A stretch of 64,000 nucleotides of DNA from an uncultured Spirochaetota bacterium (GTDB lineage: Bacteria; Spirochaetota; Spirochaetia; Treponematales; Treponemataceae): the NCBI GenBank assembly GCA_944389415.1, contig CALXMF010000001.1, forward strand, positions 248,001 to 312,000, in the 5' to 3' direction. Both the position numbers and the translations under genes were made by a program. This document shows, one piece after another, positions 17,895 through 26,216 of the stretch. The notes beneath the pieces were generated by a model. The model was given only the letters and a program-made list of their open reading frames with translations, did not search any database and was not told the DNA's origin. Numbering within the stretch: the first letter of the stretch is position 1; every line of letters starts with the position of its first letter.

Positions 17895-19715
17895 ATGAAA
17901 ACTTCTGAAACGATCATTTCTACTCTGCGTGAAGTACCCGCAGAAGCTGTAATCGCCAGTCACCAGCTGATGCTGCGTGCTGGTTTGATCCGTAAACTTG
18001 GAAACGGCTTATATACATATTTCCCGCTTGGACTGCGGGCATTTAGAAAAGTTGAAAATATTATCCGTGAGGAAATGGACGCCATCGGAGCGCTTGAGTT
18101 TAAACCAACTGTTGTTGTTCCAGGAGAACTCTGGAGAGAATCCGGACGCTGGGAAACAATGGGCGAAGGAATGCTTCGCATCCGAAACCGTGTTGACCAG
18201 GAACTAGTTGTCAGTCCAACCGCTGAAGAAGCTTTTACAGCTCTTGTACGGGATGAACTTTCATCTTATAAACAGCTGCCGATTATAGCCTACCAGATTA
18301 ATACAAAATATCGCGACGAAATACGACCCCGGTACGGTGTAATGCGCGGCCGTGAATTTGTTATGAAAGATGCATACTCATTCAGCGCAGATCAGGAAAG
18401 TCTGGATGAAATTTATAACAGATTCGCTGCTGCTTACCGCCGCATTTTTAAACGCTGCGGACTCACGGTCATTCCGGTCCGTGCCGATACCGGCGCAATG
18501 GGCGGTACAGGCTCTGAAGAATTTATGGTAGAGAGTGAAATCGGAGATAATACCCTTATTCTGTGTCCAAATTGCGGATATGCGGCAAACGATGAAAAAG
18601 CCGCCTGCGCTCCCGATGAGCCGCTCACAGCAGAAGGAATTCCACCAACCGCAACGCAGGAACCTTTTGCCCCAATAGATACACCTAATGTAAGAACTAT
18701 TGATGAGCTTTCCGCTTTCCTGAAAACAACCTCGCAGTCTTTTATCAAAACTCTGATTTACAAGGTCTATAACAGTGAGCTCGATTTAACAAAAGCGCCC
18801 GGCTGTGCGAATCTTACCCGTGTGACAGATACCGGCGGTGCTGCCGCTTATTATCCTGAATCCTTTTTTGCAGTATGTATACGCGGTGATCTTGATGTTA
18901 ACGAAGTTAAGCTCGCAGCCGCTCTCAAAGCCAGTGAAGTTGAACTTGCCGCTGATTTTGACGTGGAACGCATTACTACAGCTCCAGTTGGTTTTGCCGG
19001 ACCTGTAAATCTGATACACGCGCCTGTTTTAGCAGATAAAAGTGTTATGGCAATGCATGACGCGGTAACTGGCGGCCTTGCAAAAGATGTGCATTTTGTG
19101 CATGTTGAACCGCTCAGAGATTTTACCCCGTTCATGATAGATGATGTACGTACTGTTAAAGCCGGTGACAAATGTCCGCACTGCGGCGGTGAGTTTTACA
19201 GCCGAAAAGGCAATGAGCTTGGCCATATTTTTAAACTTGGCTATAAGTATACAAAGGCAATGAATGTAACCTACCTTGATGAAAATGGTAAGCAGCAGAC
19301 TCCGATTATGGGCTGTTACGGTATTGGTGTTGACCGGTCACTTGCTTCTATCATTGAGGAACATCATGATGATAACGGAATCATCTGGCCGATGAGTGTT
19401 GCCCCGTACCAGGTATGTATTGTCCCGATTAAATATGAAGGCGCAATGAAAACAGCTGCCGATACGGTATACGCATCGCTTATGGAAAAAGGTATCGAAG
19501 TACTGCTTGATGACAGATCTGAGCGCCCCGGAGTTAAGTTCAAAGATATGGATCTGCTCGGTATTCCCGTCAGAATTACGATAGGCGACAAAAATCTGCC
19601 GAATGTGGAAATAAAAATGCGTAACCAGAATGATGCGCAGCTGGTTTCTGTAACGGAGGCCGCCTGTGCGGTTGCACAGATTGTTGAAAATGAACTGGCA
19701 CGGTACAGAGCATAG
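17895..19715 (+). CDS. proS: prolyl-tRNA synthetase
   Basis: A 606-residue class II synthetase of the bacterial type that charges tRNA-Pro. Motif 1 lies around GLYTYFPLG, motif 2 is RDEIRPRYGVMRGREFVMKD and motif 3 is GIGVDRSLASIIEE. The YbaK-like editing insertion, which removes misactivated alanine, occupies roughly residues 225-395 between motifs 2 and 3, and the anticodon-binding domain closes the chain. The CPNCGY and CPHCGG pairs flanking the insertion suggest a small metal knuckle. The start ATG lacks a Shine-Dalgarno sequence; a TATAAT 10 bases upstream implies a nearly leaderless mRNA. An exported-protein gene follows after 7 bases. Confidence 0.96.
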   Translation: MKTSETIISTLREVPAEAVIASHQLMLRAGLIRKLGNGLYTYFPLGLRAFRKVENIIREEMDAIGALEFKPTVVVPGELWRESGRWETMGEGMLRIRNRVDQELVVSPTAEEAFTALVRDELSSYKQLPIIAYQINTKYRDEIRPRYGVMRGREFVMKDAYSFSADQESLDEIYNRFAAAYRRIFKRCGLTVIPVRADTGAMGGTGSEEFMVESEIGDNTLILCPNCGYAANDEKAACAPDEPLTAEGIPPTATQEPFAPIDTPNVRTIDELSAFLKTTSQSFIKTLIYKVYNSELDLTKAPGCANLTRVTDTGGAAAYYPESFFAVCIRGDLDVNEVKLAAALKASEVELAADFDVERITTAPVGFAGPVNLIHAPVLADKSVMAMHDAVTGGLAKDVHFVHVEPLRDFTPFMIDDVRTVKAGDKCPHCGGEFYSRKGNELGHIFKLGYKYTKAMNVTYLDENGKQQTPIMGCYGIGVDRSLASIIEEHHDDNGIIWPMSVAPYQVCIVPIKYEGAMKTAADTVYASLMEKGIEVLLDDRSERPGVKFKDMDLLGIPVRITIGDKNLPNVEIKMRNQNDAQLVSVTEAACAVAQIVENELARYRA

Positions 19716-19722
19716 ATATCAC

Positions 19723-20859
19723 ATGGTACAAAAATGTATTCGTATTTTTCTTGCGGGTATGTTATTTTTCTGTACGGCAGCTGTATCACAGCTTGCCGCC
19801 ATACCCGGAATTGATTCTTGTCTGCCTGATATCCCGGGAGCATATGTATATTACCGGGATTACAGTTTTCCTGATACGGTGTACATCGGATTTTTGCAAT
19901 ACGATGAAACTTCATACTGTATGAGGCTGTATTCTGATAGTCTGCGAGGAAGCTCCGCTCCCTATGCGCTCGAAATTTATTTTACACTCGGCGAAAAAGA
20001 CGGCAGAACAGAGATGACAGGGGAACGTATTATGGGTTCCTTTTCGCCGGACGAGACAGATTTAGTCAATTATCTGCATGACCTTGTATATGAATTTTCC
20101 GCCCGCCGCGGAAATATCTCAGCGCAGACATTTGCCTCATCAATTGCTGAATCTTTCCAATCAGACACACAGGCAACACTAAAAACACATTTTATCTCGG
20201 TTCAGGAAGAATACCCGCAGTTTGGAGGCACTGTGGATATGAACTACGCTTTTTATATCCCCGTATTCAATTTACACAGTATAACCGCGCCGAACGGAGA
20301 TATACGTTTTGAACTGATAACAGCAGCAGCTCTCTCACATTCTTCTGACACCAGTTTTTTTGATTTTACCGGCATTCCACTCTCAATTTCAGATAAAGAA
20401 CGCGATTTTACCCCAGCAGATAACCCTGAAATTCTTGAAATAAAAGACACAGCACAAACACTGCGTCTGGATGATCAATGGAAACTCGCAGGACCTGGAG
20501 TTTGGATGCTTGGCAACGCAGCTGTACTGTCATACTCATCCGCCGCTGGAAAAACTCTCCCTGCCGCTCCTGTCGAAAAGCAATTTCTGCCGGCACACAT
20601 TTTGCGGAATATGCTTCTTGGCATGCAGGGCGCCTATCCGGATTTCCGTACAGTCTCAATACAGGCTGCAAAGGATTCTTTTACAATAGAGAGCAGTTAT
20701 TATCTGCCCGCAGAAAAATCAGTTTCACACAGTTTTAAGAAATTTAATCTGACTGCGAACGATACAATCTGTCTCTTTGACTTAACCGTTTTTGATTCCA
20801 TCTACAAGACAAACAGACAGTATTTTAATACTGTCGTTTCAAACTATCAGTGCAAATAG
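19723..20859 (+). CDS. exported protein of unknown function
   Basis: A 378-residue protein. I chose the ATG at 19723, just after the proS stop, because it begins a clear signal peptide (IRIFLAGMLFFCTAAVSQLAA); upstream in-frame codons overlap proS. The mature part has regular beta-rich segments (DTVYIGFLQYDETSYCMRLY, NYAFYIPVFNLHSI) and no known enzyme motif. Treponemes carry many such periplasmic or outer-membrane-associated proteins; I do not recognise the family. It is probably co-transcribed with proS. It is convergent with the GerMN gene with three bases between stops. Confidence 0.7.
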   Translation: MVQKCIRIFLAGMLFFCTAAVSQLAAIPGIDSCLPDIPGAYVYYRDYSFPDTVYIGFLQYDETSYCMRLYSDSLRGSSAPYALEIYFTLGEKDGRTEMTGERIMGSFSPDETDLVNYLHDLVYEFSARRGNISAQTFASSIAESFQSDTQATLKTHFISVQEEYPQFGGTVDMNYAFYIPVFNLHSITAPNGDIRFELITAAALSHSSDTSFFDFTGIPLSISDKERDFTPADNPEILEIKDTAQTLRLDDQWKLAGPGVWMLGNAAVLSYSSAAGKTLPAAPVEKQFLPAHILRNMLLGMQGAYPDFRTVSIQAAKDSFTIESSYYLPAEKSVSHSFKKFNLTANDTICLFDLTVFDSIYKTNRQYFNTVVSNYQCK

Positions 20860-20862
20860 GAA

Positions 20863-21651
20863 CTAAAAGGCCGCCGCGTTCAGCGGTGTGCCTATCCATA
20901 CACCTTCGCTGCCAAGATAATTCCGCTTCTGCCCTTCAATAATAATCTGCACACTGTCTACAGAAGTAAAAGCCGTTGCCGTATACACAATCTGCATCAG
21001 CTGTCCTAAATAACCTTCAACTCCATAGCGGTTGTACTGAAAATCCTCACTGAAATTCAGTATCGCGATGCCATCACGCACCATAGCGGAAAGAAGTTTT
21101 GTACCTTCAGGGATAAGCGTTTGCAGACCTTTTTTCTCTTCTTCCTGAGAAGGTCCCCGCAGTAATGCCTCAATAGCGGCTGTGAGCGGAGAATTACCAG
21201 TCTCCAGCTGACGAACAGTATCCTTGCGTGAAACAGTACCGTCACTATCAACCACAACAAAATATAATTTCACATCAGTAAGCGCCTGTTCCGCAGGAAC
21301 AGCGGGAGGATTCTGATCTTCTCCAGAAATGGTACTCTGTTCACCTGGCTGCTGTTCAGCAGCAGTATCTGCGGGCAAATCAGGCTGAGTCTGTGTAAGG
21401 GTAAAGATTTCTACTTGATTATATGGTATACTCTCACTGGCCGTATCTGCGGACTGCTGGTCAGTTTTTGCGATATTCTGACCACCCCCTGTATTGCCGA
21501 AAACATTTTCAACAAATCTGGTTTCATCAATAATAGAAAAAATACGCTTGCTGTTTATCGCAAATATGATCAGGATTATTATGATACCGATGAGCCATGC
21601 GCCAAAAACAGTCAAAAGCTTTTTTCTGCGGGGATCTTTTTGTTCTTCCAT
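20863..21651 (-). CDS. GerMN domain membrane-anchored protein
   Basis: A 262-residue protein with a positively charged start, one N-terminal membrane helix (LLTVFGAWLIGIIIILIIFA), a low-complexity Gln/Pro/Ser linker and a C-terminal GerMN domain from about residue 120 (LYFVVVDSDG, LLRGPSQEEEKKGLQTLIPEGTKLL, YGVEGYLGQLMQIVYT). GerMN domains occur in Bacillus spore germination proteins and in lipoproteins such as LpqB, and are thought to bind ligands outside the membrane. Here sporulation is not implied. The ATG at 21651 is chosen because TTTACA-17-TATACT ends 7 bases before it. Confidence 0.8.
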   Translation of the reverse strand: MEEQKDPRRKKLLTVFGAWLIGIIIILIIFAINSKRIFSIIDETRFVENVFGNTGGGQNIAKTDQQSADTASESIPYNQVEIFTLTQTQPDLPADTAAEQQPGEQSTISGEDQNPPAVPAEQALTDVKLYFVVVDSDGTVSRKDTVRQLETGNSPLTAAIEALLRGPSQEEEKKGLQTLIPEGTKLLSAMVRDGIAILNFSEDFQYNRYGVEGYLGQLMQIVYTATAFTSVDSVQIIIEGQKRNYLGSEGVWIGTPLNAAAF

Positions 21652-21658
21652 ACTAGGC

Positions 21659-21687
21659 AGTATAGTACAAGGCTGTAATTTTGTAAA
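21659..21687 (-). promoter_or_regulatory. promoter of GerMN gene (leaderless architecture)
   Basis: On the minus strand TTTACA (21687-21682) and TATACT (21664-21659) are exactly 17 bases apart; 7 bases separate the -10 from the ATG. It lies back to back with the sirtuin promoter. Confidence 0.7.
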
Positions 21688-21711
21688 CGAATCGCATAGC
21701 CTTTGTGGTAA

Positions 21712-21740
21712 TTGCATTTTCTGTACCGAAAGCGTATGTT
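21712..21740 (+). promoter_or_regulatory. promoter of sirtuin gene (leaderless architecture)
   Basis: TTGCAT (21712-21717), a 17-base spacer, TATGTT (21735-21740), then six bases to the ATG at 21747. Confidence 0.65.
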
Positions 21741-21746
21741 AGAAAC

Positions 21747-22493
21747 ATGGATAAAGCACAGCATGCAATTACTGAATTGCAGAAAATGATTGACGAAAGT
21801 AAGGCCGTGGTATTTTTTGGCGGCGCCGGTGTATCTACAGAAAGCGGGATTCCCGATTTCCGCAGTGTAGATGGTTTATACCGGCAGCAATGGAAATATC
21901 CGCCGGAAACCATTATCAGCCGAAGTTTTTTTGACTCAAATCCGCAAGAGTTTTTCAGATTTTACCGTGCGAAACTGCTCACAAAGGGTATAAAACCAAA
22001 CGCGGCACATTATAAACTTGCCGAGCTTGAATCAAAAGGAAAACTGATCGCCGTTGTCACGCAGAATATTGACGGACTGCATCAGGCAGCGGGAAGCAAA
22101 AATGTATTTGAACTGCACGGAAGTGTTCTTCGCAATTATTGTATGAAATGCGGCGCTTTCTATACACAGGAAGAAGCCTTCTGCACAGAAGGAGTCCCCA
22201 TCTGCACGAAAACACCCGGCTGTAAGGGTATTATAAAACCCGATGTCGTATTATATGAAGAAGGGCTGGATCAGGCAGTTATCGAGGGCGCTGTACATGC
22301 AATCGAACGCGCAGATATGCTTATTATAGGCGGTACATCACTTTCAGTATATCCTGCTGCAGGTCTTATCAGATATTTCCATGGAGCACACAGCGTATTG
22401 ATTAACAAAACAGAAACAGCCGGTGACAGCAGCGCGGAGCTGGTTATCCATGACAGTATTGGAGCAGTCCTGTCACAGCTCAGCGCCGGTTAA
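21747..22493 (+). CDS. cobB: NAD-dependent protein deacylase, Sir2 family
   Basis: A 248-residue sirtuin that removes acyl groups from lysines using NAD+. The Rossmann motif GGAGVSTESGIPDFR, the TQNIDGLH motif, the catalytic His in ELHGS, and the zinc cysteines CMKC plus C..TKTPGC are all present; GGTSLSVYPAAGL and LINKTE close the NAD site. The ATG at 21747 is chosen over the GTG at 21705 because the promoter lies between them and sirtuins normally begin close to this point. The gene ends four bases inside the convergent parB gene, so the two 3' ends overlap. Confidence 0.93.
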   Translation: MDKAQHAITELQKMIDESKAVVFFGGAGVSTESGIPDFRSVDGLYRQQWKYPPETIISRSFFDSNPQEFFRFYRAKLLTKGIKPNAAHYKLAELESKGKLIAVVTQNIDGLHQAAGSKNVFELHGSVLRNYCMKCGAFYTQEEAFCTEGVPICTKTPGCKGIIKPDVVLYEEGLDQAVIEGAVHAIERADMLIIGGTSLSVYPAAGLIRYFHGAHSVLINKTETAGDSSAELVIHDSIGAVLSQLSAG

Positions 22494-23428
22494 TTTCCCC
22501 GTATCAATTCATAGAGACGATCAAGATCCTCGCGGGAGAAATATTCTATTTGAATTGATCCCCGCTCAAGAGAACCTTTGAGTGTTACTTTAGTACCCAG
22601 GGCATCAATAAATTCCTGCTCTATAGCGGCGATTTCAGGGATTTTTGCCTGCGGAGACTTTGTTTTTTCTTTGACTGATTCCCCGGCGCGTCCGCCCGCA
22701 TTCAGCGACACAGCATATTGCTCCGCATCTCGAACAGACATCTCACTTCCGATAATTCTGGCAAACAACACCCTCTGGTCTGCCGGATTGATAACAGATA
22801 GCAGCGCCCGTGCGTGTCCGGCAGTGATACTGCCGCCAGCAAGAGCCGTCTGCATATCTTCCGGCAGTTTAAGCAGCCGCAGCACATTGGCGACTGTTGA
22901 CCGGTTTTTTCCGACTCGCCTGGCAACTTCATCCTGACTGAGATTTTCCATCTCCATCAGTTTGCGGTAAGCAAGAGCTTCTTCTATTGGATTAAGATCT
23001 TCGCGCTGAATATTCTCAATCAGTGCGACTTCAAGTTTACGTTCATCTGAATACTGCCTGAGCAGCACCGGTATTTTTGTTATGCCCGCGATACGAGCTG
23101 CTCGTGTACGCCGCTCACCGGCAATGATATAGAAAGAACCGTCGCCAGCATCCTCAATAGTAACCGGCTGAATAATACCGTGTTCGCGGATAGATTCAGC
23201 AAGTTCATCAAGGGCATCACTTTCAAAGTCAATACGGGGTTGGTGCGGATTAGGTTTGAGCAAGTCGATATCAACATACAGTATGCCATTCTCATCCGCG
23301 GTAATACCAGCCGGCAGATCTCTGCCGCTTATAGTCTGCGCGCCCGCAGAAGAAAAACTGTTTTCAACTTCCTGTTCGCTGTCCGCCATTAAGGCAGATA
23401 AACCTTTTCCAAGCGCGTTTTTAGCCAC
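22490..23428 (-). CDS. parB: chromosome partitioning protein ParB
   Basis: A 312-residue ParB/Spo0J CTPase that loads at parS sites and drives origin segregation with ParA. The N-terminal tail KNALGKGLSAL fits ParA interaction. The CTP-binding core has LKPNPHQPR and the GERRTRAA box; the helix-turn-helix is LSQDEVARRVGKNRSTVANVLRLL; the C-terminal dimerisation domain follows. It overlaps parA by 8 bases and is translationally coupled to it. I found no clear parS (TGTTTCACGTGAAACA-like) site in the window. Confidence 0.95.
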   Translation of the reverse strand: MAKNALGKGLSALMADSEQEVENSFSSAGAQTISGRDLPAGITADENGILYVDIDLLKPNPHQPRIDFESDALDELAESIREHGIIQPVTIEDAGDGSFYIIAGERRTRAARIAGITKIPVLLRQYSDERKLEVALIENIQREDLNPIEEALAYRKLMEMENLSQDEVARRVGKNRSTVANVLRLLKLPEDMQTALAGGSITAGHARALLSVINPADQRVLFARIIGSEMSVRDAEQYAVSLNAGGRAGESVKEKTKSPQAKIPEIAAIEQEFIDALGTKVTLKGSLERGSIQIEYFSREDLDRLYELIRGN

Positions 23429-24176
23429 GGGCGATTACCTCTTCAGCAAGTTTCTGATATCCGCGCGCACCCGCGCAGTTCGGTTCATACAGACAGATGG
23501 GCTGACCATGCGACGGCGCTTCTGATAACCGTACATTGCGGGGAATAATCGTATTGAATACGGAATCCTTAAAATAAGATTTAACCTGCAAAACAACATC
23601 CTGCGCCAGACGTGTTCGAGAATCATACATCGTAAAAAAAATACCGCCGATAGAAAGTTTCGGATTTATACCCCTCTGAACCTTTTTTACCGTCTGCAGC
23701 AGCAGCGATATTCCTTCAAGCGCAAAATATTCACACTGCATAGGGATAAGCACCGCGTCAGCGGCAGCAAGTCCGTTAAGAGTCAAAATACCAAGCGACG
23801 GCGGGCAATCAATAAGTATAAAATCATATACGCTGATAAGCGGTTCCAGCGCGTTTTTCAGATAATATTCACGTTTATTCTGATCTACAAGTTCTATAGC
23901 AGCACCTGACAAATCAATCGACGCAGGAATAGCATCAAGATTTTCCACGGCTGTATGTTTGACAACTTCCTGCGGGGTATTTTTTTCCGCAATAAGCTCA
24001 TACACAGTCGGCTTTTCTTTAGAAAGTCCTACACCTGAAGACATATTACCCTGCGAGTCAAAGTCTACCAGCAAGACTTTTTTCCCGGCAAGCGCAATAT
24101 AGGCACCAAGATTAATGGCAGAAGTAGTTTTTCCGACACCGCCTTTCTGGTTGACGAATACAAAGACTTTACCCAT
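23421..24176 (-). CDS. parA: chromosome partitioning ATPase ParA (Soj)
   Basis: A 251-residue ParA/Soj ATPase. The deviant Walker A motif KGGVGKTT starts at residue 10, Walker A' is LLVDFDSQGN and Walker B is ILIDCPPSLG. It binds DNA non-specifically as an ATP dimer and is stimulated by ParB, encoded immediately downstream with an 8-base overlap. A TATACT hexamer ends 6 bases before the ATG without any Shine-Dalgarno, though the -35 is weak. Chromosomal parAB usually lies near the replication origin, but no origin is visible here. Confidence 0.95.
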   Translation of the reverse strand: MGKVFVFVNQKGGVGKTTSAINLGAYIALAGKKVLLVDFDSQGNMSSGVGLSKEKPTVYELIAEKNTPQEVVKHTAVENLDAIPASIDLSGAAIELVDQNKREYYLKNALEPLISVYDFILIDCPPSLGILTLNGLAAADAVLIPMQCEYFALEGISLLLQTVKKVQRGINPKLSIGGIFFTMYDSRTRLAQDVVLQVKSYFKDSVFNTIIPRNVRLSEAPSHGQPICLYEPNCAGARGYQKLAEEVIARG

Positions 24177-24289
24177 ATATACAGTATATCATTTTGTAAA
24201 AAATGAGTATATATTAGAATAGATTGATTACGATATTACTGTTTTATGCAAACATATCGATATCATACACCACTAGAACAGGTTATATT

Positions 24290-25543
24290 ATGAAAGAAGC
24301 AATTACTATTGCTGATGTTATACAAAAACACGCGCCATTCATTTTATCAGCGGCATTCTCACATCCTATATGCAAAACCGGTATCCCGGAGAATACAGAA
24401 CTGCCTGTTCCCCTGCCCGCTGGCTGTCTGCGTATCCGCGTCAGGCCGGCCGCTTCAGCGTACGCCGCTATGGAACAGCGGCGAAACGGCAGTTCATGCG
24501 CGTTTATGCTTGAAGCATTTACCGCCCGGCAGGCGTTTCACCGTACAGTCAGCGCAGAAGAATTGGCCAATCTTGCCGCATACTGTGCCGGTCACATATT
24601 TCGTAATATATCAGTTCGTTATGAGAGTGCCGAAGGGATTTGTACCGTATCAGCGCAGGCAAACCGCCGCGGAAAACTAGCAGTATTCCAGCATACGGAA
24701 CAGAATACTCCAGCGCCCCGCAGTACTTTGCAGAAAGGTATTCCCGAAGGTATTCCAGTTCCTTTTCTGATTCGCCTAGGCGTCACCACTCCTGAAGGAA
24801 AACTTATCGCTTCCCGCCGCAGCAAATTCCGTCAGATAAACCGGTTTCTGGAATACATTGATGACATACTGGAGCCGCTGCAGAAGGACAAAAACGGCGC
24901 CCCGCTGCGTATTATCGATTTCGGCTGCGGTAAATCATATCTGACGTTCGCTGTGTATTATTATCTGAATGAATTAAAGCATATCCCAGTTGAAATTACC
25001 GGAATTGACCTAAAAGAAGATGTCGTTGCAGACTGCGCGCACCTCGCGCAGCTGTCCGGATACACCGGTCTTCATTTTACCGTCGGAAGTATAGAATCTT
25101 TTCGGGAACAAGCGCAGCAGGACAATTTTCCTCCTCCTGACCTGGTAATGAGTCTGCACGCTTGTGATACAGCGACCGACTGCGCGCTTGCTTTTGCTGT
25201 TGAACATACAGCGCGCGCAATTTTGTCGGTCCTCTGCTGCCAGCATGAAGTAAATTCCATGCTTCACGCGTCTGTACCTGCTTTTGCCCCACTTGTCAAA
25301 TATGGACTGCTTAAAGAACGTTTTTCGGCGCTCGCGACAGATGCGCTGCGCGCGGAACTCCTTTCCGCATCAGGCTACAGCGTGCAGATCCTTGAATTTA
25401 TCGACATGAGCCATACTCCCAAAAACATTCTTATTCGCGCTCTGTTTACCGGAAAAAAGGAGACTCAGGCACGGCAGAATGCGCAGGAGCTTGCCGCCGC
25501 GCTTGGCTGCACACCTGCTCTTTGCCGATTGCTGCCTTCATAA
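24290..25543 (+). CDS. class I SAM-dependent methyltransferase (Methyltransf_32 type)
   Basis: A 417-residue protein with a roughly 190-residue N-terminal part and a C-terminal Rossmann methyltransferase. SAM motif I is IIDFGCGKSYLTFA from residue 208, followed by ITGIDLKEDVV and the block SLHACDTATDCALAFA, with CCQHEVN downstream; this pattern is that of the PF13679 family, found in predicted RNA-modifying methyltransferases in Firmicutes and spirochaetes. The substrate is not established. The ATG at 24290 was chosen because residues encoded upstream look like noise. It is divergent from parA and convergent with the ArsC-like gene, 10 bases apart. Confidence 0.82.
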   Translation: MKEAITIADVIQKHAPFILSAAFSHPICKTGIPENTELPVPLPAGCLRIRVRPAASAYAAMEQRRNGSSCAFMLEAFTARQAFHRTVSAEELANLAAYCAGHIFRNISVRYESAEGICTVSAQANRRGKLAVFQHTEQNTPAPRSTLQKGIPEGIPVPFLIRLGVTTPEGKLIASRRSKFRQINRFLEYIDDILEPLQKDKNGAPLRIIDFGCGKSYLTFAVYYYLNELKHIPVEITGIDLKEDVVADCAHLAQLSGYTGLHFTVGSIESFREQAQQDNFPPPDLVMSLHACDTATDCALAFAVEHTARAILSVLCCQHEVNSMLHASVPAFAPLVKYGLLKERFSALATDALRAELLSASGYSVQILEFIDMSHTPKNILIRALFTGKKETQARQNAQELAAALGCTPALCRLLPS

Positions 25544-25553
25544 TCCCGACTGA

Positions 25554-25886
25554 TTATTCCCAGGTTTTCCACACCTCAGGCGAGTATCCAACTGTCGCTT
25601 GTCTGCCGTTACGCACAATAGGTGTTCTGAACAGAACTGGAACTTCGCACAATTTATCAGCTATATCGGCGCTCTCTAAATACGCAATTTCGCTGTATCT
25701 GGGAGAAGCCGTATCGATAAGCGCCTCTATAGAACCTGCCGCCTGTATGATACTCTTTAACTCTCCCGAAGACGGAGGTTTTTCAAGTACATTGATTGAC
25801 TGAAACCGTATGCCGCGTTCTTTAAAATACCGCTCTGCTTTGCGTGTATCAAAACATTTCGGTTTTCCAAATATCTGAATATTCAT
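25554..25886 (-). CDS. ArsC/Spx-family thioredoxin-fold protein
   Basis: A 110-residue protein of the ArsC-like thioredoxin superfamily. The N-terminal IFGKPKCFDTRKAERYF holds the single active-site cysteine followed by TRKA, as in YffB/Spx-type members, and the C-terminal LFRTPIVRNGRQATVGYSPEVW matches the conserved end. True arsenate reductase activity is uncertain because the three-residue arginine set of ArsC cannot be assigned with confidence. The ATG at 25886 gives the usual family length; a TTG at 25940 would add 18 unusual residues. Confidence 0.8.
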   Translation of the reverse strand: MNIQIFGKPKCFDTRKAERYFKERGIRFQSINVLEKPPSSGELKSIIQAAGSIEALIDTASPRYSEIAYLESADIADKLCEVPVLFRTPIVRNGRQATVGYSPEVWKTWE

Positions 25887-25977
25887 ACCTGCTATTGTAC
25901 AGCCAGCACGCTGATGTTGTACAGCAGATATTCTGTTCAATAATTTTTTTCAGCCTGTATTTCTGTCTATTAACAGG

Positions 25978-26040
25978 ATAAGACTCAGTGACTCGCAAAA
26001 CACGAGTCGCTGAGTCTTATATCAAGAGTCACTGACTCGT
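25978..26040. repeat. inverted repeat plus third half-copy, possible operator or terminator
   Basis: ATAAGACTCAGTGACTCG (25978-25995) pairs with CGAGTCGCTGAGTCTTAT with one G-T pair around a 7-base loop. A third related copy, GAGTCACTGACTCG, lies at 26026-26039 and is itself palindromic. The repetition of GAGTCA/TGACTC suggests a protein-binding site; a terminator is less likely as the T-run is poor. Confidence 0.6.
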
Positions 26041-26119
26041 ATCAGAAAAGTCAATAACTCATAAGAAAAAGATACACAGTTTTTATTTTATTTGCAGCCT
26101 GTTTTCCGGCGCAAACCTG

Positions 26120-26148
26120 TTGCAATCAATGCGCCAAATGCGTACAAT
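26120..26148 (+). promoter_or_regulatory. promoter of fabV
   Basis: TTGCAA (26120-26125) and TACAAT (26143-26148) are exactly 17 bases apart. The predicted leader is about 60 nt and carries an AGGAGG site before the start codon. Confidence 0.65.
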
Positions 26149-26216
26149 AGCAGTGTATTTGACAGATAGTCATTTTATGTCAAAAAGCACACCAGCTGTT
26201 CAGGAGGAAAGAACTC

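Larger units (their letters stand above)
25887..26216. other. 330-base intergenic region with hairpin cluster and fabV promoter
   Basis: No gene is visible here. The region holds a copy of the ATATTCTGTTCAAT repeat (25928-25941), a strong imperfect inverted repeat with a third related copy (25978-26040), and the fabV promoter (26120-26148). Confidence 0.7.

Noticed and set aside
20863-21651. GerMN protein as evidence for sporulation
   Set aside because: GerMN domains occur widely outside spore formers, and no other sporulation gene is seen.
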